In this document: one piece after another, positions 7,275 to 12,615 of the stretch
Layout: each line of letters begins with the position of its first letter
Numbering within the stretch: position 1 is the stretch's first letter
NCBI GenBank assembly: GCA_900321645.1
Contig: ONWZ01000001.1
Coordinates: 1 to 12,615 of the forward strand
Reading direction: 5' to 3'
Length of the DNA: 12,615 nt
Origin: an uncultured Eubacteriales bacterium
Lineage (GTDB): Bacteria > Bacillota_I > Bacilli_A > RF39 > UBA660
Notes under the pieces: generated by a model
What the model saw: only the letters and a program-made list of their open reading frames with translations
The model's database searches: none
Told to the model about the DNA's origin: nothing
Program-made: the position numbers and the translations under genes

Positions 7275-7294
7275 CTCTTTTGCCGTCTTTTTTT
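7259..7294 (+). terminator. Terminator or attenuator hairpin before the radical SAM gene
   Basis: GACGACAAAAG (7259-7269) pairs with CTTTTGCCGTC (7277-7287), 11 pairs with one A-C mismatch, around a seven-base loop. Seven T residues follow (7288-7294). This is the most GC-rich hairpin base in the window. It ends directly before the GGAGGGG ribosome site of the next gene. Unless there is a promoter inside it, all expression from upstream must pass it, so it would act as an attenuator for the block at 7307 onward. Confidence 0.85.
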
Positions 7295-7301
7295 GGAGGG
7301 G
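7295..7301 (+). promoter_or_regulatory. Ribosome binding site of the radical SAM gene
   Basis: GGAGGGG, five bases before the ATG at 7307. It sets this ATG as the start rather than an upstream in-frame codon, because anything further upstream would lie inside the terminator. Confidence 0.85.
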
Positions 7302-7306
7302 AAAAT

Positions 7307-8371
7307 ATGTTAAATTATCTAGAACAACTTGCTAAAGAATACAACATGTCAAAAGAAAATGTTTTATCAATTGCATTAAATAGGTATGGTTTAGTAATAC
7401 CTAATTATCCTGATAATCGTATCAGATTCAATCTTAATATGAATGGTCATAATACTTTCTTTGCCGTATGTGTCAATACTTATTTAGAAAGTCCATTCAC
7501 TCTAAAAGATAATATGATTTATTTAGAGGATGCTCCAATTGGTGTTGTTTCAAATATTGAAAAAGATACTTGCACCTCAACTTATTTTAGAAATAACAAA
7601 CAAGCAATAACATTTAATTCCAATTCAAGAAGCAAATGCGTCGGTTGTAAGTTCTGCGGAACTTATAGTTTAGACGATGAAGATTCCATCGATTTTAGCA
7701 CGAAAGACAATATTAAAAATTATTTTGAAGACTTACTAGGTAAAAATAATATCCCTAGTATGGAACAAATTAAAGATGTTACTATTTGTACGGGTTGTTT
7801 TAAAACGGAAGATGATTTAGTTAAGCATCTATTATTAGTTAATGAAGCATTTAAAGAATTATCTTTTGATGGTCGTATTAACTATATTGGTTCGCAACTT
7901 AGAGATCATAATAAAATTGAATTAATCAATCACGAAATTGAAAAATTTAGTTTATTCCTAACTATTGAAAAATTCTTAGATCGTGAAAAATTTATGCGTC
8001 CTGAAAAAGCTAGTTTAACAATTCCAAAAGCAAAAGACTTACTTGATTATACCAAATCACTTGGTATAACTAGTACTTTCCTATATATTCTTGGCTTGGA
8101 AGATTTAGATACCGTTACCAAATACTTTACTTATCTAAAAGATAGTGTCAATAAATTCCCCATTATCCAAGTATTCCAAGACTATACCAAAGGACAAGAA
8201 AAATATCGTGTACCTGAAGCGAAAGATGTTAGATATTATTTAGAGGCTCGTAAAAGAATCAATGAAATATTTGCTGGAACTAGTTTGAATCCAGAATATT
8301 GGGAATGCTTCAGAAGTCTATATTTTGATGATCAAAGGGAAGCAGGACTGATAAGATGCAAGAAGAAATAA
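7307..8371 (+). CDS. Radical-SAM-like protein with CX2CX2C cluster motif
   Basis: A 354-residue protein that I place near the radical SAM superfamily without a family name. KCVGCKFCGTY (110-120) gives three closely spaced cysteines, Cys111, Cys114 and Cys117, as expected for a 4Fe-4S site. The last two match the CX2C half of the usual CX3CX2C motif, but the first spacing is one residue short. A second pair, Cys161 and Cys164, sits in VTICTGCF (158-165), where radical SAM proteins have the GGE-like SAM-binding strand. The C-terminal half, including GITSTFLYILGLED (253-266), resembles the later strands of the TIM barrel in biotin-synthase-like enzymes. About 110 residues before the cluster form an unassigned N-terminal domain. 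The gene overlaps the next one by 16 bases, so the two proteins are probably made together. Substrate unknown. Confidence 0.6.
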   Translation: MLNYLEQLAKEYNMSKENVLSIALNRYGLVIPNYPDNRIRFNLNMNGHNTFFAVCVNTYLESPFTLKDNMIYLEDAPIGVVSNIEKDTCTSTYFRNNKQAITFNSNSRSKCVGCKFCGTYSLDDEDSIDFSTKDNIKNYFEDLLGKNNIPSMEQIKDVTICTGCFKTEDDLVKHLLLVNEAFKELSFDGRINYIGSQLRDHNKIELINHEIEKFSLFLTIEKFLDREKFMRPEKASLTIPKAKDLLDYTKSLGITSTFLYILGLEDLDTVTKYFTYLKDSVNKFPIIQVFQDYTKGQEKYRVPEAKDVRYYLEARKRINEIFAGTSLNPEYWECFRSLYFDDQREAGLIRCKKK

Positions 8372-10299
8372 TTAAAAAATATTTTGACGCCGCTAATGCG
8401 ATTGTTATTAGTGAAATGTATCTAAATAATTTCACAAATGACATTACCTTAGATGATTTAAAGAAATATAATCCTGGTCATTTAGGTACCAGTATGTCAA
8501 TTAATTTTATCTTAGCTAATTTATACTATTTCTTAAATCGAAATAAATTAAATAGCCAAGTTGTCATTGGTACTGGTCATGCGGGTGTTAGCTTAATGGC
8601 TAATCTGTGGCTAAATGGTACTTTAACCAAGTACTATCCACAATATGAAAGAAATAAAAATGGGTTAAATAAGTTGATTAATGATTTTGGAACCAAAATC
8701 AGAAGTGAAATAAATCCCGAATATCCCGAAACTATCTATGATGGGGGAGAATTAGGTTATTCCTTGGGAGTAGCCTATGGCTATGCTCTTAATGGAAATA
8801 CTGATCTTGTTCCTTGTATTATTGGTGATGGTGAAGCTGAAACCGGAACAATTACATCTTCTTGGCAATTGGCTAAATTATTAAATACCAAAAGTAAGGT
8901 TCTACCAATCATTAACCTTAATGGTTTAAAGATGGGTTCAAGTAGTTACTTATCTAAAATGAGTAGGGAAGAATTAAATAATTACTTTACGGCTTTAGGT
9001 TATCAACCACTATTTGTTAGTGCGGAAGATAATCCCATCAAAGATATGCAAGAAGCGCTAGCTAAAACATTAACGCTATCTCATCCTTTAATTGTCTTCT
9101 CATCACCTAAAGGATATACCATAACGGATTATGAGAATGATATCAGTGTGCATAAGAATCCTTTAACTAAAATAACGGATATTGATAAATTAAGAATTAT
9201 TAGAAACATGTTAGCAAGTTATGATTTAGATATTTTTGATGAAGATAATAAATTATTACCAATCTTTGATAGTTTTGAAGTAACTTCACCTAAAAGGAAT
9301 TTAGCTGATATCAAAACAGTTGAACCTAAAGCATCATTAGATGAATATGTATATAAAGATCTATTAACGAATAATGGAATGATTTTTTCACCCGATGAAA
9401 TTTACTCTAATCAGTTTCATCGAAGTGGTGAGTTAGCCTTTGAACTATTAAATGAAAATGTTCTACAGGCTTTATATCAAGGATATACGATGGCTGGTGG
9501 CTATGGTTATTATATCGCTTATGAAGGCTTTATGCCAATCATCAGTAGTATGTTAACCCAATATTATAAGTATTTAAAGCAAAAAGATTTGTTTAAAACA
9601 AGTGAAACTAATCATTCCCTAAATTATCTCTTAACATCTACTTGTTGGGAAAATACTTATTCCCATCAAAATCCAGATATTGCTAATACCTTATTAGAAA
9701 AAGAGGATACTTACTACAACGTTATCTATCCAAAAGATCAAATTAGTGCTAGCAAGTGGTTAGCTAGCATAACCAAAGAAAAAGATAAAATCAATATCTT
9801 AACCTTTGCAAAACGCCATCAAAAGAATCATTCGAATATGACTGATTCAGTTAAGGATATTGAAATCATCAAAGATCATCTTAACCCAGAGATCATCTTA
9901 TGTGCGACTGGTGATTATATGTTAGATATCATTATGGATGTAGCTGAAGACTTATCTAAAGATGACATAAATGTTAAAGTAATTTATATTGCTAAACCAC
10001 AAATTCTAAACCCTGGTAATAGTGATGCTTTAACTGAAACTGAATTCACAACTTATTTTAATAAAGATACTCCAAGCGTTTACCTATATTGTGGTTATCC
10101 AAGTACCATTAAAGCTTTGCTTTATGATCGTAATGTCGATACTAAAGTACTGGGATATACCGATGGCTTGTCAGTATTTGGCTCCTTTAATAATAATGCT
10201 TTAAGTAATAAAATATCAAAAGAAGATATTTTAGATATATGTACTGGAAAACTTAAGCAAACAAAAACGTTAAAAAGGAGGAAAGAAATAAATGAATAA
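8356..10299 (+). CDS. Short, divergent phosphoketolase-family (ThDP) enzyme
   Basis: Clearly homologous to phosphoketolase (Xfp), which splits xylulose 5-phosphate or fructose 6-phosphate to acetyl phosphate and an aldose phosphate using thiamine diphosphate. Kept: GHLGT (41-45), GHAG (74-77), DGGELGYSLG (129-138), the Mg-ThDP motif GDGEAETG (157-164), PKGY (251-254), VHKNPL (265-270), PDEIYSN (346-352) with the ThDP-activating Glu348, AYEGF (388-392), SLNYLLTS (421-428) and SHQNP (436-440). It has 647 residues against about 790-825 for the family. Changed or lost: the usual IPSH His (here SE, Glu118), the Gln of HQVPL (here Lys267), and the DHNG segment after LLTSxxW, which is deleted. These positions help bind substrate and phosphate in characterised enzymes, so a different substrate is possible. 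The weak AGGA site before ATG 8356 lies in the upstream gene. Confidence 0.85.
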   Translation: MQEEIIKKYFDAANAIVISEMYLNNFTNDITLDDLKKYNPGHLGTSMSINFILANLYYFLNRNKLNSQVVIGTGHAGVSLMANLWLNGTLTKYYPQYERNKNGLNKLINDFGTKIRSEINPEYPETIYDGGELGYSLGVAYGYALNGNTDLVPCIIGDGEAETGTITSSWQLAKLLNTKSKVLPIINLNGLKMGSSSYLSKMSREELNNYFTALGYQPLFVSAEDNPIKDMQEALAKTLTLSHPLIVFSSPKGYTITDYENDISVHKNPLTKITDIDKLRIIRNMLASYDLDIFDEDNKLLPIFDSFEVTSPKRNLADIKTVEPKASLDEYVYKDLLTNNGMIFSPDEIYSNQFHRSGELAFELLNENVLQALYQGYTMAGGYGYYIAYEGFMPIISSMLTQYYKYLKQKDLFKTSETNHSLNYLLTSTCWENTYSHQNPDIANTLLEKEDTYYNVIYPKDQISASKWLASITKEKDKINILTFAKRHQKNHSNMTDSVKDIEIIKDHLNPEIILCATGDYMLDIIMDVAEDLSKDDINVKVIYIAKPQILNPGNSDALTETEFTTYFNKDTPSVYLYCGYPSTIKALLYDRNVDTKVLGYTDGLSVFGSFNNNALSNKISKEDILDICTGKLKQTKTLKRRKEINE

Positions 10300-11398
10300 C
10301 ACTTATGAATTTTGGCAGGATTATCTAAAATTAATTAAAAAAGAATTAAAAAGATTATGTCATGAAAAAACAAAACTTTATATTGATTTACATATGCATT
10401 CTAATTATAGTGCTGATGGTAAACAAAGCGTTCGTCAAATAATTGAGAACACCCAAAATAAAGGCTTTGATGTAATTGCCATTACCGATCATGATACCTT
10501 AGACGCCTATGACGAATTATATGATATTGTCAAAGATGGTTTAACTGCTCCCATTATTATTCCAGGAATTGAATTTACGATGGATAACTCTAAATATGGT
10601 GGCCAATGTCATATGTTGGAACTATTTATAAATCCCAAAGATAAAACCTTGATGAATCAAGTTGATAAAAATAAGAAAGCAATGTTTAATCGCAGTAAAA
10701 TTCAATTTAAACGGTTAAAAGAAAATATTACTATTGAAAGTATTACAAAAGAAAATAAAATTAAAATTTCTTATGATGATTACTTAAAATATCTTGAAAT
10801 TAATAATTTAATTCCCGAATATGATACTTTATGTTTCTATCTAATCGATAAATTTAAGAGTAAAAATATTACCACTTTTGAAATTCTTGATAGATTAGAA
10901 AAAGATAATGAATTAGATTGTTATCCAGATAGAAAGCTATATAAAACTCGTCGCTATAAAAAACTACGTGGTAAATATGAATACTGTGAAAAGAATGATT
11001 ATAATTCTCGCTTCCTACTATCAATGCTAGCGGTTCGTGAAGTTGATGATGATTGGTGGGATAAACCAAGTAGTGGTAGTTTATCAGTTAATTCATATGG
11101 CCAATTAAAAATTGAAGAATTAAATAATAATTATAAAATTATCTTTGCTCATCCTGAAGAAAAGAAACTGGATATTGCGGGAGAAATAATTAATAATAAC
11201 CCAAGAATTATCGGAGCTGAAAAAAATATTCGTAGTGATTATGAAGATCGTAATAATTTTGATAATTTTGTCAAAGAATTAGATTTAATTAAAATTATCG
11301 GTTCCGATACTCACGATAATAGTGGCGAATTTTATGAAGACATGGGTTTCTATCTAATATCAAATGAAGAAATGTTAAATATTATTAATAATTGTTAG
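10292..11398 (+). CDS. PHP-domain metal-dependent phosphoesterase with long insertion
   Basis: PHP-superfamily hydrolase, 368 residues, probably trinuclear-metal dependent. Metal ligands visible: DLHMHSNYSADG (32-43; His34, His36, Asp41), ITDHD (64-68), GIEF (92-95; Glu94), His107, FAHPEE (285-290; His287) and GSDTHD (337-342; Asp339, His341). The set is complete, so it is likely active. The stretch between His107 and His287 is 180 residues, about 60 more than in the next gene. It carries a basic patch (KTRRYKKLRGKYEY, 218-231) and the unusual REVDDDWWDKPSSG (249-262). The substrate could be a nucleotide, oligonucleotide or sugar phosphate. It starts inside the end of the phosphoketolase-like gene (8-base overlap ATGAATAA), with a strong AAAGGAGG site at about 10275-10282, so translation is coupled. 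Confidence 0.85.
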   Translation: MNNTYEFWQDYLKLIKKELKRLCHEKTKLYIDLHMHSNYSADGKQSVRQIIENTQNKGFDVIAITDHDTLDAYDELYDIVKDGLTAPIIIPGIEFTMDNSKYGGQCHMLELFINPKDKTLMNQVDKNKKAMFNRSKIQFKRLKENITIESITKENKIKISYDDYLKYLEINNLIPEYDTLCFYLIDKFKSKNITTFEILDRLEKDNELDCYPDRKLYKTRRYKKLRGKYEYCEKNDYNSRFLLSMLAVREVDDDWWDKPSSGSLSVNSYGQLKIEELNNNYKIIFAHPEEKKLDIAGEIINNNPRIIGAEKNIRSDYEDRNNFDNFVKELDLIKIIGSDTHDNSGEFYEDMGFYLISNEEMLNIINNC

Positions 11399-11402
11399 GT
11401 GA
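11397..11402 (+). promoter_or_regulatory. Ribosome binding site deciding the second PHP gene start
   Basis: AGGTGA includes the last two bases of the upstream TAG stop and lies four bases before ATG 11407. The in-frame TTG at 11392 is upstream of this site and is rejected as a start. Confidence 0.8.
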
Positions 11403-11406
11403 TAAA

Positions 11407-12225
11407 ATGAAAAAAGTTGACTTTCATATTCATACCAATTTATCAGATGGAGCGTATTCTCCTGAAGAAGTAATTATGTTAGCTCTAAAAAATGGCTGTC
11501 GTGAAATAGCGATTACCGATCATGATTATATTACTGATTATCATGATTTAGCTAGTGCTAATGATATTACTATCGTTCCTGGTATTGAATTTAATACCGC
11601 TGTTAAAGGAATGCATTTACTAGGGTATAACATTACTGATATTGAATTAATTAATCATGAAATGGATTTATTAAAATTAAAAAATGAAATCATCGTTAAA
11701 AAAGTAATCGATATGATGCAGAGAGCAGACTATGATGTTTCATTAAATAAAGTAATAGCTTATTTAGAATCCATAAATCAAAGACAAAGAATATTAGATA
11801 AACGTCAACTTGTCAAATATTTAATATATATGGGATATGCTGAAGACACTCTAAAGGCATATAAAACCTTAATCGGTAAACAGCAACCATTTTATATCCC
11901 TAACTATAAGATGAGTCCTGAAGCGATTATTAAATTAGTTACTGAGGCTAAAGGTATTACCGTATTAGCTCATCCCGGTAGTTTAAATAAACCGATGGAT
12001 GAATTAACTACCATTGTCAGTGAATTAAAAGATAACGGCCTTAAAGGCATGGAAATAATAAATGGTAAAATGAACCCCAAAGCTTATTATGAAACAATTG
12101 CTGAAAAACTAAAATTATTAAAAACAGTTGGTTCTGATTTCCATAATCTCGAAAAAGATAATATTGGAATTGAAATAAATGATAATTTATATAAATCAAT
12201 GACCAAAAGATTAATAAAAAAATAA
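11407..12225 (+). CDS. PHP-domain phosphoesterase, RNase AM/YciV-like
   Basis: A 272-residue PHP protein that matches the YciV/RNase AM type, whose known members hydrolyse 3',5'-nucleoside bisphosphates or trim 5' ends of RNA. Ligands are all present: DFHIHTNLSDG (5-15; His7, His9, Asp14), ITDHD (36-40), GIEF (59-62; Glu61), GMHLLGY (68-74; His70), LAHPG (187-191; His189) and GSDFH (242-246; Asp244, His246). The intervening helical part, with KRQLVKYLIYMGY and an IPNYKMSPEAIIKLV stretch before LAHPG, follows the same layout as YciV-type proteins. The start is ATG 11407, eight bases after the first PHP gene. The two PHP proteins share the ligand pattern but little else, which suggests an old duplication or independent recruitment. 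The exact substrate is an inference from family. Confidence 0.88.
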   Translation: MKKVDFHIHTNLSDGAYSPEEVIMLALKNGCREIAITDHDYITDYHDLASANDITIVPGIEFNTAVKGMHLLGYNITDIELINHEMDLLKLKNEIIVKKVIDMMQRADYDVSLNKVIAYLESINQRQRILDKRQLVKYLIYMGYAEDTLKAYKTLIGKQQPFYIPNYKMSPEAIIKLVTEAKGITVLAHPGSLNKPMDELTTIVSELKDNGLKGMEIINGKMNPKAYYETIAEKLKLLKTVGSDFHNLEKDNIGIEINDNLYKSMTKRLIKK

Positions 12226-12230
12226 GGAGG
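12224..12230 (+). promoter_or_regulatory. Ribosome binding site of the grpB-like gene
   Basis: AAGGAGG, seven bases before ATG 12238. The in-frame ATG at 12232 is only one base away and is therefore unlikely to be used. Confidence 0.8.
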
Positions 12231-12237
12231 AATGCAT

Positions 12238-12615
12238 ATGGCATTAAAAAGAGGAATTGTTGAATTAAATGATTACAATCCAAATTGGAAGAAAGAATAT
12301 TTAAAAGAAGAAAAATTATTAAAGAAAGTATTAAAAGATTATATTATTCATATTGAACATGTTGGTAGTACTTCAATCGAAGGATTAAAAGCTAAACCTG
12401 TAATTGATATTATCATCGTTATTAAAAGTTTAAAAGAGATTCCTGAAATTGAAAATATCTTAAAAGATTATGACTATTCAAATAGAGGCCCTCAAGGAGT
12501 GGATGATCGTATGTTTTTTGCCAAAGGTCCTGAAGATGGTAGAACGCATTATATTCACTTTACTGAACCTAAAAGCAATACCTACTACGACCTAGTATAT
12601 TTTAAAAGATATTTA
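12238..12615 (+). CDS. GrpB/UPF0157 family protein, nucleotidyltransferase fold (3' end outside window)
   Basis: The reading frame is open from ATG 12238 to the window end, giving 126 residues with no stop. The start ALKRGIVELNDYNPNWKKEY is typical of the family. IEHVGSTSIEGLKAKPVIDI follows at about 43-62. It contains the GST and DI elements that mark the nucleotidyltransferase fold: the Gly-Ser motif, then an Asp at the end of the next strand. The later part has RMFFAKGPEDGRTHYIHF. Family members are about 170-180 residues, so roughly the last quarter is missing. GrpB proteins are related to the nucleotidyltransferase superfamily, and their substrates are generally not known; some are fused to CoaE. 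It follows the second PHP gene by 12 bases and is probably co-transcribed. Confidence 0.85.
   Translation, partial: MALKRGIVELNDYNPNWKKEYLKEEKLLKKVLKDYIIHIEHVGSTSIEGLKAKPVIDIIIVIKSLKEIPEIENILKDYDYSNRGPQGVDDRMFFAKGPEDGRTHYIHFTEPKSNTYYDLVYFKRYL

Noticed and set aside
7280..7306. Upstream extension of the radical SAM gene from a TTG codon in the same frame
   Set aside because: It would start within the terminator hairpin and before the GGAGGGG ribosome site; ATG 7307 has proper spacing.
7139..7306. Riboswitch in the longest intergenic stretch
   Set aside because: Apart from the short ORF and the single hairpin, I see no conserved aptamer elements, and about 50 bases before the ORF is too little for most known classes.
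12041..12283. Minus-strand 80-codon frame across the second PHP and grpB-like genes
   Set aside because: It is antisense to two supported genes and their ribosome site, and is a hydrophobic low-complexity translation with no motif.

Overview
The window is AT-rich, densely packed DNA with every gene on the plus strand. Gene order and sequence suggest a low-GC Firmicute, in Bacilli or a mollicute-like relative: a polA-mutM pair, an scpA-scpB pair, strong AGGAGG/AGGTGA-type ribosome sites and sigma-A-like promoters. Tryptophan is TGG throughout, with no in-frame TGA, so the standard bacterial code applies rather than the mycoplasma code. No tRNA, rRNA, IS element, CRISPR array or integrase is visible, and no gene-free stretch exceeds 300 bases. 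The longest gap, 7139-7306, holds a leader ORF and a hairpin.

Layout. (1) 1-1944: the 3' part of polA followed by mutM, which ends in a terminator. (2) 2028-2969: a single gene with its own promoter and terminator, encoding a protein with kinase-fold motifs and no known role. (3) 3033-6183: a probable operon with a promoter at 2988-3016, holding scpA and scpB (chromosome segregation), a pyrimidine-nucleoside phosphorylase and a divergent Ham1/ITPase-type nucleotide pyrophosphatase. (4) 6254-7138: a LysR-type regulator with its own promoter and terminator. (5) 7203-7294: a 23-codon ORF with a good ribosome site, its stop codon inside a strong terminator hairpin. This may be a leader-peptide attenuator. 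(6) 7307-12615 and beyond: five tightly linked or overlapping genes for a radical-SAM-like protein with an unusual CX2CX2C cluster motif, a short and divergent phosphoketolase-family enzyme, two PHP-domain phosphoesterases, and a GrpB/UPF0157 nucleotidyltransferase-fold protein cut by the window end.

How the genes may work together. polA and mutM act in DNA repair, and ScpA and ScpB act with SMC. The phosphorylase, the Ham1-like enzyme and the two PHP proteins all suit nucleotide or nucleoside turnover. A phosphoketolase-type enzyme could in principle take pentose phosphate from nucleosides to acetyl phosphate. However, several of its phosphate- and substrate-contacting residues are changed, so its real substrate is open. 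The last block (LysR, leader hairpin, radical SAM, phosphoketolase-like, PHP, PHP) is the part most likely to be an undescribed pathway. That is inference from gene order and motifs only.
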